A stretch of 64,000 nucleotides of DNA from Chryseobacterium sp. FP211-J200 (GTDB taxonomy: Bacteria > Bacteroidota > Bacteroidia > Flavobacteriales > Weeksellaceae): NCBI RefSeq assembly GCF_001643375.1, contig NZ_LSHB01000067.1, positions 1 to 64,000 of the forward strand, in the 5' to 3' direction. The notes under the pieces were generated by a model. The model saw nothing but the letters and a program-made list of their open reading frames with translations, was not told where the DNA came from and did no database searches. Position 1 is the stretch's first letter, and every line of letters starts with the position of its first letter. A program made the translations under genes and the position numbers. Shown here in pieces: positions 43,746 to 51,949 of the stretch.

Positions 43746-44621
43746 TTAGATTGCAGACGCAACGGAAACTTCAGAATTGATCTTCTTGATCAAACCTTGA
43801 AGCGTTTTTCCAGGACCAACTTCCACGAAGTTATCTGCGCCGTCTTTAATCATATTCTGTACACTTTGTGTCCATTTTACAGGACCGGTCAATTGTGCGA
43901 TCAGATTTTTTTTGATCTCTTCCGGATCAGAAACTGCAGTCGTCGTAATGTTCTGGTAAACCGGAATCGTTGCATTTCTGAATTTCGTATTCTCAATGGC
44001 TGCTGCCAATCTTTCTTGTGCAGGCATCATCAAAGGTGAATGGAAAGCGCCATTTACAGGCAAGATCAATGCTCTTTTTGCGCCAGCTGCTTTCAAAGCT
44101 TCACAAGCTTTTTCTACAGAAGTGGTCTCACCAGAAATCACCAATTGGCCAGGACAGTTGTAATTTGCAGGAACCACGATTCCTTCTATTCCTGCGCAGA
44201 TATCCTCCACTTTGGAATCTTCAAGACCAAGAATTGCGGCCATAGAACTTGGATTGATGTCGCAAGCCATCTGCATGGCCTGAGCTCTTTCGTAAACCAA
44301 CTTCAGTCCATCTTCGAAAGACAAAACACCGTTGGCAACCAGAGCGGAAAATTCTCCCAAAGAATGTCCTGCCACCATTTGAGCGCCTAGTCCGTTTGCA
44401 ACTTTCACTGCCGCTACAGAGTGCAAGAAAATAGCCGGTTGAGTTACGCTGGTTTTTTTAAGGTCTTCGTCTGTCCCGTTGAACATAATTGAAACAAGGT
44501 CAAAACCAAGGATCTCATTGGCGGAATCCATCAAGTCTTTCACATCTTTTCGGGAATCGTACAATTCTTTCCCCATTCCTACATACTGCGAACCCTGACC
44601 AGGAAATACAAGTGCTTTCAT
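43746..44621 (-). CDS. fabD: Malonyl-CoA:ACP transacylase
   Basis: 291 residues. Transfers malonyl from CoA to acyl carrier protein for fatty-acid elongation. GQGSQYVGMG (8-17), the nucleophile Ser87 in GHSLGE, the malonate-binding Arg in LVYERAQAMQMA, and the catalytic His in NGAFHSPLM are all present, followed by the C-terminal VEVGPGKTLQGLIKKI. Sits between the LysM gene and the GHMP kinase gene; the 62-nt gap upstream holds an AT-rich repeat. Other fab genes are outside the window. Confidence 0.97.
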   Translation of the reverse strand: MKALVFPGQGSQYVGMGKELYDSRKDVKDLMDSANEILGFDLVSIMFNGTDEDLKKTSVTQPAIFLHSVAAVKVANGLGAQMVAGHSLGEFSALVANGVLSFEDGLKLVYERAQAMQMACDINPSSMAAILGLEDSKVEDICAGIEGIVVPANYNCPGQLVISGETTSVEKACEALKAAGAKRALILPVNGAFHSPLMMPAQERLAAAIENTKFRNATIPVYQNITTTAVSDPEEIKKNLIAQLTGPVKWTQSVQNMIKDGADNFVEVGPGKTLQGLIKKINSEVSVASAI

Positions 44622-44625
44622 ATTT

Positions 44626-44683
44626 TATATAAATGATAATTGATGAATGATAGTTGACCGATTCATCGTTATTTTAAATTTAA
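44626..44683. repeat. Short AT-rich intergenic repeat (TGATAATTGAT family), copy 1
   Basis: ATATAAATGATAATTGATG and AATGATAGTTGACCGATTCA, closing with AAATTTAATTA. Shares order and spacing with 60820-60890 (TATATAATTGATAAATGA, GGTTGATAATTGA, AAATTTAATTA). Both lie between two genes of a minus-strand operon. Confidence 0.5.
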
Positions 44684-46696
44684 TTATTGCATCAATCTTA
44701 CAACTCTGTAACCATTGTTGATGTACGCACCATTTGGTTTCGCTTTTACAAATTCGAATTTTGTAGCGAGTTGAGTCTGTGATTTTCCAATTTGTTTGAA
44801 GATCTCTCCTTTTTTGTTTTCTCTAGTCAGCATGTCATTCATCACATCAAAACCGATCACGGCATATTTGGATGGTGCTTTGCAATATTTCGCCTTGTAA
44901 TCTGCAAGAACTTGCTTTTCGAAATCGCCATCGTAATTGATCTTTCTGTCCATCAGATAAACCAAACTGGATTTTGAAAGGTCATCTACATTCTTTTCAA
45001 AACTTGGACTGTAGAACATACTGAATGCTTTGAAACCTTCTGTCTGTTTTCCTAGTGCAATGATCTTGGAGGCAAATGCAGTTCCAGCAGAGTCATTGTC
45101 GTCTGCTAAAATCGCAATCACTGGAACAGATTGTCCCGTCATCATGTTGTTCTCCAACTGGATCTCGTTTGATGAATTGACGATCACAATATTTGCTTTC
45201 GCTAAAGATTTTTCCAAACCAGCTTTGATCGCATTGGCGTTCGCTTTGGAATTATCTGCAACGATATATATTTTCTGGTCTTGATAAACCTGAGAAACTT
45301 CTTTCACGATCCTGTCCGAATAAACAGTGTTTTCTGTCTCAACGATGATCAGATTATTGTAATCGAAAAGATCAGAAGAGTTGGCAAAAGGCGCCACTAC
45401 CGGAATATTTTTTTGTTTTACATAATTAAGGACCTCCAAAATACTCGATTTGAAAAATGGCCCCACGATAAGATCCGTATTATCTTGATTGATCTGAGAA
45501 AGACTGTTTTTAAAAGTGACTTCGTTTCCTGCATCAACCACTTTGATATCCAGTTTCTGTCCTGATTTCGCATTTCTTTCCGCCGCTAATTTTGCTCCGG
45601 TCAAGAAATCCATAGACATTGTTCTGTATTTTGCGTCATTCGCATCAAATCCGAAAGGCAACATCAAGACCACGCTCAAAACATCACCCGCTTTTTTGGA
45701 ATACATCGGATCTTGTTTCTTGATCTTCAAGGTCATTCCCGCTTTTAATCCGTCAACTAAATTTGGATTTAGGGAAATCAACTGATCCAATGTCACGTTG
45801 AAATGGTTCATAATACTGAACATCGTATCACCACTTTGAACCGTGTAGGTCACATAATCGTCCTCTGACGTGGAAGTATTTCCTGAGGCAGAAGAAGTTG
45901 CACTTGGAGCAGAAGTTTGCGTTGTGGTAACAGTTTTTGTAGCTGGAGCCGAAGTCGAATTATTTTGAGAATTGTCTTCAACATTTATAGTATTGGATTC
46001 TGACCCAGAAACTCTAATCGATTCTCCAGGTTTCAGTCCTGCAGCTTCCAAGCCAGGATTCAGCGCAAACAATTGCTTCTGTGTCAGGTTGAATTGTCTT
46101 GAGATTTTATAATAATTGTCCTTTGTCTGGACAACATACATTCCTTTTGCAGGTTCAGAAGCAACAGACTCTGTTTTCGTAACCGTTTTAACTTCTGGTG
46201 TTTTTTCTACAACAGTGGTAGTTTGTGCAACAGCTGAAGAAGATGAATCACCATATTTCAGGATACTATCCAAAGGCAGATTGACCTTGTCGCCGATCTT
46301 CAAGTGAGAATCCAATTCTGGGTTCAACTTTCTGAGATCAGCTTCTGAGATCTTATATTGTTTTGTGATGCCGTAAACCGTTTGTTTTGGCTGCAAAGTG
46401 ATCGTTCCTGTTTTACCAGAAACGGTTCCAGAAGTTACTGGAGTAGCCTTTACTGGCGTTACGGTTGGTGTTACGGTTTTTGTTGAGCTTCCTGTTTTAG
46501 CAACTATCAAGACATCACCGATCTTTAAACCGCCATCTTTTTTGGACGGGTTCAGTTTGTACAATTCATCGATGGACAAACCGTACTGTTTGGAAATCCC
46601 GTAAGGCGTTTCCTTTGGCGCAACGGTGTGCGTTTTCTGTGCTGAAAGACCTAAAAAGGCAGCTACTGCGGATAAAATGAAAATTTTGTTTATCAT
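44684..46696 (-). CDS. Exported LysM protein with type-1 periplasmic-binding domain
   Basis: 670 residues. Signal peptide (about 1-20) is followed by four LysM modules separated by Thr/Ser/Val-rich linkers: about 22-67 (HTVAPKETPYGISKQYGLS), 98-145 (QTVYGITKQYKIS), 185-230 (DNYYKISRQFNLT) and 280-325 (SGDTMFSIMNHFNVT). The rest (about 335-670) resembles a type-1 substrate-binding/receptor ligand domain (LSVVLMLPF, DLIVGPFFKSSILEVLNYV, VVAPFANSSDLF). LysM binds peptidoglycan, so the protein probably stays at the cell wall; the ligand is unknown. Similar fusions occur across Bacteroidota and recall LpoA in concept. It starts 37 nt after the bshC stop. Confidence 0.87.
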   Translation of the reverse strand: MINKIFILSAVAAFLGLSAQKTHTVAPKETPYGISKQYGLSIDELYKLNPSKKDGGLKIGDVLIVAKTGSSTKTVTPTVTPVKATPVTSGTVSGKTGTITLQPKQTVYGITKQYKISEADLRKLNPELDSHLKIGDKVNLPLDSILKYGDSSSSAVAQTTTVVEKTPEVKTVTKTESVASEPAKGMYVVQTKDNYYKISRQFNLTQKQLFALNPGLEAAGLKPGESIRVSGSESNTINVEDNSQNNSTSAPATKTVTTTQTSAPSATSSASGNTSTSEDDYVTYTVQSGDTMFSIMNHFNVTLDQLISLNPNLVDGLKAGMTLKIKKQDPMYSKKAGDVLSVVLMLPFGFDANDAKYRTMSMDFLTGAKLAAERNAKSGQKLDIKVVDAGNEVTFKNSLSQINQDNTDLIVGPFFKSSILEVLNYVKQKNIPVVAPFANSSDLFDYNNLIIVETENTVYSDRIVKEVSQVYQDQKIYIVADNSKANANAIKAGLEKSLAKANIVIVNSSNEIQLENNMMTGQSVPVIAILADDNDSAGTAFASKIIALGKQTEGFKAFSMFYSPSFEKNVDDLSKSSLVYLMDRKINYDGDFEKQVLADYKAKYCKAPSKYAVIGFDVMNDMLTRENKKGEIFKQIGKSQTQLATKFEFVKAKPNGAYINNGYRVVRLMQ

Positions 46697-46715
46697 TCTT
46701 TTTTAATAATGATAC

Positions 46716-46747
46716 AAAAATAATGCTTTCAGATTAAATGGGCGAAA
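46716..46747 (-). promoter_or_regulatory. Candidate promoter of the LysM gene
   Basis: Minus strand: TTTC (46744-46747), 20 nt, TATTTTTG (46716-46723). It overlaps the 3' end of bshC, so the LysM gene may have its own start in addition to read-through. Confidence 0.5.
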
Positions 46748-48308
46748 TTATTAATTCGGATTTTTGAACATTCATTTTTTGGTAGCTTTCGTCGATCCAT
46801 TGTTTGCCAAGATCGGCGTAGAACACGCTGAAATTGAAAACCCGTTCCTGCCAATTTCCGCCTGGGTGGACTTTCAGAAATAAACCTTGCATCTGGTCAA
46901 AACGTTCAGACTGCTTTGTTTTTTCGGCTTTCAGAAGGCGTTTCTGCATTCTCTTGAAAGATTTCAGTTGTCGGGTCTCCTCTGCTTCCACAAGGTTGAG
47001 GAACGTTTTTTCAGTTTCCGAAGCTTTGTTTTTAAGTTCTGAAAACGAACCTATCAATTGAAGCTCTTTTTCTGTCAGAAGTAATTTGATATCGTTGTTC
47101 TCAAGAATTTTCTGGTTCAATACTTCGGCAAAATTTTCGAAGAAGTTTTCAATTTCCAAACCTGAATTTTCAATTTTCTTAAACGTTTTTTCTGCAAGGA
47201 AAAGCATGGAATTTCTTGGGATCAAAATCGGAAAAGGAAGATCGATGGATTTGAAATGATCTTTCAACTCGATCCAGTACATGATCTCAGCATTTCCACC
47301 GACATAAGCTAAATTTGGTAAAACCGATTCCTGATAAGCCGGACGCAGAACTGCATTTGGACTAAATTTCTCAGGATGCTTTTCCAGTTCATTTAGGATT
47401 TCTTCTTGCGTAAATTTCAAATTTGTGTCAAGAATTTGAAATTCATAATTGATCTTCTCGATTCGGTTTCTGGTTTCTGAAAGATAAAATAAATTGATCT
47501 CTCTTGGGTTGACCTGAACTTTGTGATATTCTTTTTCCAGAAATTCTCTCTGCGTTTTTGTGGTTTCGAAGAGTTGGTTTGATAACAATTCTTTCTTGAA
47601 AATATCTTTGACCTGAGATTTCAATTCAGTTGAATTTCCATCGATTGTCAATAATCCATAATCAGCAAACAGTTGATTCACCAAATATCGGATGGCTTGT
47701 GTGTGGGAATTTCCTTTTTTGTAGGCGTTTTTGATCCACAGAATCAATTCGGTTCCATAGAGATGATCTTTGAATTCTTTCTCGAATTCCTGAATGAAAT
47801 ATTGATCATCTATTTTGATATTTCCAACGTCGCCACCAGAATTGCCTTTGATCTCGTAATAATGTTCGCGCGTTTTGAAATGGTCGATCTCTTCGAAATC
47901 GTGATCTTCTGTGGCCATCCAAAATATGGGAACGAAGTGGTGATCCGGGAAATTTGATTTTAGAAATTCTGCGGTTTTGATGGTCTGCAAAATCTTATAA
48001 ATAAAGAAAACCGGTCCTGTGAAAAGATTGAGCTGATGTCCTGTTGTGATCGTGAATGTATTGCTTTCCTTGAGTGAGAAAAGAAATTCCAACTGTTTGG
48101 GTGACAGTTGCGATTCTTGATTTTGTGAAAAGATGGTATTATAAAGAACTTTCCTTTTCTCATCTGAAAATGATTTTTGTTTGTCAGCAATCTGAATTTT
48201 GAAGTTCTCCAGATCAAAAATTTTGTTCTGAAATCCGTCCAGCTTTTTTCCTAGAAAATCCTTGATGAGTTTTGGAATGCTGTTTATATTTTCGAAATCA
48301 ATCGTCAT
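46734..48308 (-). CDS. bshC: Bacillithiol biosynthesis cysteine-adding enzyme
   Basis: 524 residues from the ATG at 48308 (MTIDFENINSIPKLIKDFL), the usual BshC start. A longer frame to 48422 would translate a CGCAAAG-type repeat and is rejected. BshC attaches cysteine to GlcN-malate in the last step of bacillithiol synthesis. Hallmarks: TFTITTGHQLNLFTGPVFFIYKI, FVPIFWMATEDHDFEEI, KSNPNAVLRPAYQESVLPNLAYVGGNAEIMYW-type sequence in segments, and the C-terminal PGGNWQERVFNF. It implies that this organism uses bacillithiol as a low-molecular thiol. No bshA or bshB in view. Confidence 0.95.
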   Translation of the reverse strand: MTIDFENINSIPKLIKDFLGKKLDGFQNKIFDLENFKIQIADKQKSFSDEKRKVLYNTIFSQNQESQLSPKQLEFLFSLKESNTFTITTGHQLNLFTGPVFFIYKILQTIKTAEFLKSNFPDHHFVPIFWMATEDHDFEEIDHFKTREHYYEIKGNSGGDVGNIKIDDQYFIQEFEKEFKDHLYGTELILWIKNAYKKGNSHTQAIRYLVNQLFADYGLLTIDGNSTELKSQVKDIFKKELLSNQLFETTKTQREFLEKEYHKVQVNPREINLFYLSETRNRIEKINYEFQILDTNLKFTQEEILNELEKHPEKFSPNAVLRPAYQESVLPNLAYVGGNAEIMYWIELKDHFKSIDLPFPILIPRNSMLFLAEKTFKKIENSGLEIENFFENFAEVLNQKILENNDIKLLLTEKELQLIGSFSELKNKASETEKTFLNLVEAEETRQLKSFKRMQKRLLKAEKTKQSERFDQMQGLFLKVHPGGNWQERVFNFSVFYADLGKQWIDESYQKMNVQKSELIISPI

Positions 48309-48337
48309 TTTGGTTGGTGGTTGTTTACTTGAAGATA

Positions 48338-48405
48338 TTAAACGCAAAGCGCGCAAAGTTTTTTTTAAATTACTAATTGTTTTTAAGACTCGCAAAGACG
48401 TAAAA
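48338..48405. repeat. CGCAAAG-type intergenic repeat
   Basis: GCAAAGCGCGCAAAG, a T-run and spacer, then AAGACTCGCAAAGACG: a double GCAAAG unit followed by a single one. It lies just upstream of bshC. I believe similar GCAAAG arrays are common between genes in flavobacteria, but cannot check here. Confidence 0.5.
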
Positions 48406-48435
48406 CTCATCAAAGAAAACAATGTTTATTATGTT

Positions 48436-48560
48436 GTAGTTGCAGCCCGACTTGAACGGAGCTCTTTTTTGTAATTGCGATGGTTGAAAATGATATTTTG
48501 ATGGCCTCACGTGTTCGCAATAACAAAAAAAGCGGGAGTGGAAGGCGGAAATAGCTGCCA
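48436..48560 (+). repeat. Structured intergenic repeat, subfamily B, copy 2
   Basis: Same element as 29861-29987, inverted relative to it. Order on plus: TTGCAGCCCGACTTG, GAACGGAGCTC, T-run, GTAATTGCGA, variable loop, TTCGCAATAAC, A-run, AGCGGGAGTGGAAGGCGG and ATAGCTGCC. The terminal GCAGC / GCTGC pair replaces GCGCC / GGCGC of the other copy. Confidence 0.85.
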
Positions 48561-48568
48561 TAATTAAA

Positions 48569-50491
48569 TTAATGGAAAAGATACCAGACAACGCCTAAAT
48601 TGAGCCTGAAATCGTAGATCGGATAATTGGGCGACGTGAAGGATTTGTTCTGCATAAAGGTTTGATTGATGTGCTGACCTTCTATGTAGAAAAACATACG
48701 CTTGACCCTCATATTAAAATACACATCAGCAATCGGTTGTCCGCCAATCGAATACGAATTGGTTCCCGGTAAAATATAATCGTTTACAATCGGCGAATAT
48801 TCTCGGGAATCGAATTTGGTGAAGTAATACAACTTGACCCCAACTTGTACTTCAGCAGCTTTTTTGAAGGCCGGCGCTTGGTAAAACAAGTTGATCCTTC
48901 CAATAAAATCCGGCATTGGCAAAAGGTCTTGGCTACTCAATGCTTTTTGGAACAGTACTTTTCCATTCAGATTGAACTTACCATATTTAACTGTGCTTTC
49001 ACCACCAATTTGAGAAATATTAAGTGATGAAGAACTCTGTTGCGGTTTCGAAAGGTTATCGAAATAGGTATAATTATCGATCTTGAAGAAATCTACAAAC
49101 ACCTTCGTGTCAAACCATTTGGCCAATCTTACCGTTCCTCCAAGTTGGGTAACAACCTCGTTGTTAGGACTTTGAAGATAATAATTATGTTCTACGTAAT
49201 GTGACGAATTTACCAGATAATTGAAACTCGGATAAGCCGACTGGAAATTGACGCGGCCTTCCACCAAATAATCTTTGATCGGTTCGAACACCAAAAGGTT
49301 TGTGGTCTTGATATAATCGCCAAATTCTGAACCTTTGGATATCTCCAGGAAAGATTTGAGTTGGATCTTGTCTAATAATTTAATTTGCAAATTACCGACT
49401 GCGCCAATTCTTTGTTCTTTGAAATAACCTGGAATATTGAGGATCGGATAAGCGTTTTTGTTTCCAAACACCAAATATTGATGGCGGAAACCAGCATCCA
49501 ATTTGAACTTCTCGTTGTCCCAAACCAAACTAAATGTATTGCTTAGATTATTGGAAAACTTTTTACTTCCCAATGGAAAACCATCGATGCTTTCGGAATT
49601 GAAGAAATCTGTATTGGCAGCTGATTCGGTGAAATAATACTTGTTACCTTGGTGGTAAATCGTATGTCTTAGTTTGAAAGGATATTTTGCAGGATCAAAA
49701 GGTGAAAACTCTTGGCTAAAGTAATATCTTCTGTAAGAATAGCGAGATTCTACACCTTCTAGATTGGTTTCGATATTCTGCCTGTTGTTGAATCTGGAAT
49801 CTCCACTTAGGAAAACGTCCATATCAGCAATCCCACCATTTTCCTGGTTATCAACATTCTGATGAATGTAATGTGCGTAAGCTTCATACTTTCCGTTTGG
49901 AGAATTGTAATGACCGCTGAAAATCGTGTTGTTGCTAGAAGCCAAACTGTTTCTATAAAGACCTTGAGACCTAAGTCCCATGTATTCTAATGCAAAGTTG
50001 AAATTTTTGCCGACATTCTGCGTGTAAGTTGTCTGAAGTTGACCCCCATTTCTCATTGCATTGTTGTAGAAAAATGTTGTTGTTGGTGTTTTGACATCGT
50101 AATAATTGATGTCATTCTCGCCTTTGATGTAAAAGGATTTGTTTTCTGGGAGCAGCGTTAAGTTCTGTTCCGCATTTTTCTCATAGACCAAATTTTGAAA
50201 TCCAGAGCCGATATTGGCCGATGGGATCTTTCCGAAATTATCCTTTTTGTTGTATTGTGTGGCAATATAAGACCTCTCGATTGAAAAAGTGGTATCATAG
50301 ATCTTCTTATCAGAAAATCTGGTTTTGACCAAATAATCATTGATCGTCGGCTTATAGATCTCCATAGAATCCTTCTCTCCGGAATCTACTTTGAGTGTAT
50401 CTGAAGATGGCTTGTTGGAATCTGTTTTGTTGACCTGTTGTCCGTTTACAAGAACACTAAAAACGAATGACAGTAATAATAAATATTTCAT
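48569..50491 (-). CDS. Putative outer-membrane porin
   Basis: 640 residues: signal peptide (about 1-17, VNGQ), an acidic, Ser-rich plug-side segment (18-50), then alternating beta strands rich in aromatic and Gly residues through to the C-terminus. The last strand ends in an aromatic residue followed by His (GVVWYLFH), as in outer-membrane barrels. The recurring YDVKTPTTTFFYNNAMRNGG and YRRYYFSQEFSPFD blocks fit the Bacteroidota putative-porin family. The transported substrate is unknown. The start is at the signal-peptide Met. A -7-like TATTTTTG at 50508-50515 precedes it. Confidence 0.85.
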   Translation of the reverse strand: MKYLLLLSFVFSVLVNGQQVNKTDSNKPSSDTLKVDSGEKDSMEIYKPTINDYLVKTRFSDKKIYDTTFSIERSYIATQYNKKDNFGKIPSANIGSGFQNLVYEKNAEQNLTLLPENKSFYIKGENDINYYDVKTPTTTFFYNNAMRNGGQLQTTYTQNVGKNFNFALEYMGLRSQGLYRNSLASSNNTIFSGHYNSPNGKYEAYAHYIHQNVDNQENGGIADMDVFLSGDSRFNNRQNIETNLEGVESRYSYRRYYFSQEFSPFDPAKYPFKLRHTIYHQGNKYYFTESAANTDFFNSESIDGFPLGSKKFSNNLSNTFSLVWDNEKFKLDAGFRHQYLVFGNKNAYPILNIPGYFKEQRIGAVGNLQIKLLDKIQLKSFLEISKGSEFGDYIKTTNLLVFEPIKDYLVEGRVNFQSAYPSFNYLVNSSHYVEHNYYLQSPNNEVVTQLGGTVRLAKWFDTKVFVDFFKIDNYTYFDNLSKPQQSSSSLNISQIGGESTVKYGKFNLNGKVLFQKALSSQDLLPMPDFIGRINLFYQAPAFKKAAEVQVGVKLYYFTKFDSREYSPIVNDYILPGTNSYSIGGQPIADVYFNMRVKRMFFYIEGQHINQTFMQNKSFTSPNYPIYDFRLNLGVVWYLFH

Positions 50492-50530
50492 CGAGGAAAT
50501 TTGGGTACAAAAATACTAATAATACTGAAA

Positions 50531-50556
50531 TAAAAAATCCCGCAAATTGCGGGATT
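50531..50556 (-). terminator. Terminator after the T9SS propeller gene
   Basis: AATCCCGCAA / TTGCGGGATT inverted repeat (50536-50556), read on the minus strand with a T6 run behind it. Confidence 0.85.
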
Positions 50557-50579
50557 GAATATTATAAAAATAATTGAAA

Positions 50580-51896
50580 TTATTTTTTGATGAATTTGGT
50601 AATTTGACTTTTACCATCTACTGTAGTAACTTTTACAGCATATACACCCACTTTTAAAGATGACAAGTCTAATTTTTTAGAATCTGCCCCAAAAGTTTTT
50701 ATAAGTCTTCCGTTCATATCCAAAATCTCAACAGCCTTTACATTAAGAACTGTAGAGATGTTTAAATCACCATAAGTTGGGTTTGGAGCAATTGATAGGC
50801 CTTTAACAGCACTAGCTTCAGAAGTAGCCAATGATATAGGAGTTAATTTATTCACACCTTGCCCTGCACTAGAAAAAGAACCACCATAAATAGCAGTTGT
50901 ACTTGTTGCTGCGATAGATGTAATACCAATATCAGTGTTACTGTTATTGATTTCAATCCAATTAGATCCTCCGTCAAAACTTATCGACGAGCCTCTACCA
51001 TAAGTAGTACTAGCTCCACCACATAACAAAGTTTGGTCTGTAGTAGGCACATAAGCAATAGAAGTTGGATATAAAGTACCTGTTTGAATGTCAACAGGTT
51101 CAAAGTTAACTCCAGCATCAGCTGTTTTGTAAAGAATACCGAAACTACTTACAATCCAGGCTGTGCTTGCATCTTTTAAGGCTATATATCCAAACTCTCC
51201 TTCCCCTCCAAAATCACTTAATGGAGTTCCAAGAGTTTCAAGCCAAGTTGCCCCTTTATCATTTGATCTAAAAATACGACCTTGATTTGATCCATACCAA
51301 ATACTATTACCAGCAACTGCTTCATTATGAACATAAGCATATTCACCAGCAGCGGCAGTAGCACCACTAACAGCTGTCCAAGTTGTTCCTCCATTCGTAG
51401 TTGTGTAAACTTCCAATTTACCATTTATTGGATCACCAGCAGCTACTCCTGTATTCAAATCCCAAAAGTGTATTGTATTTGGGAAAGATGTAGCACTATT
51501 AAATAAAGCTGTTGTTTGCTTCGTCCAGTTAGCTCCACCGTTAGTTGTTTTCCACACACCGCCGGTACCGGTATTTGGAAAAGCGATAACCCAGGCCGTA
51601 TTCCCATCACCAGCAGCTATATCAGATATAGACACTGTAGTAGGAACACCAGTCATAGTTCCTCCCGTCCAAGTATTACCTCCGTCACCTGTCTTTGTGA
51701 AGACCCTGTAATCTGCTGCTGCTGGTGTACCATCTGCACCAAAGCCCCAAACAACATTTTCACCCTTCGCATCAAGAACGTTTGGATAAGTACTTGCATT
51801 GGGAAAGTTACTGCTTTTAGCAACCCATGAAGGCGTTGTTTGTGCATTTGCGTATAAGGCAAAAACAGAAATTGCAATTGTAAAAATTTTTTTCAT
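50580..51896 (-). CDS. T9SS-secreted Asp-box beta-propeller protein
   Basis: 438 residues: signal peptide (about 1-18, YANAQ), a propeller of six or more Asp-box/BNR-like blades (TGDGGNTW, TTNGGANW, TTNGGTTW, SNDKGATW, TADAGVNF, SFDGGSNW), and a type A sorting domain for the type IX system (SIAPNPTYGDLNIS ... ILDMNGRLIKTF ... GVYAVKVTTVDGKSQITKFIKK). It should be exported across the outer membrane and attached to the surface or released. Resembles YCF48/sialidase-like propellers but no catalytic site is evident. Lies directly after susD, so its surface target may be the SusCD ligand. Confidence 0.88.
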   Translation of the reverse strand: MKKIFTIAISVFALYANAQTTPSWVAKSSNFPNASTYPNVLDAKGENVVWGFGADGTPAAADYRVFTKTGDGGNTWTGGTMTGVPTTVSISDIAAGDGNTAWVIAFPNTGTGGVWKTTNGGANWTKQTTALFNSATSFPNTIHFWDLNTGVAAGDPINGKLEVYTTTNGGTTWTAVSGATAAAGEYAYVHNEAVAGNSIWYGSNQGRIFRSNDKGATWLETLGTPLSDFGGEGEFGYIALKDASTAWIVSSFGILYKTADAGVNFEPVDIQTGTLYPTSIAYVPTTDQTLLCGGASTTYGRGSSISFDGGSNWIEINNSNTDIGITSIAATSTTAIYGGSFSSAGQGVNKLTPISLATSEASAVKGLSIAPNPTYGDLNISTVLNVKAVEILDMNGRLIKTFGADSKKLDLSSLKVGVYAVKVTTVDGKSQITKFIKK

Positions 51897-51949
51897 TACT
51901 ATAAAATTTAAAGATTAATATTCAAATATAATTATTTTTATTTATAATA

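Noticed and set aside
48309-48422. N-terminal extension of BshC
   Set aside because: The extra residues are translated from a CGCAAAG-type repeat; the family start is MTIDFENINS at 48308.
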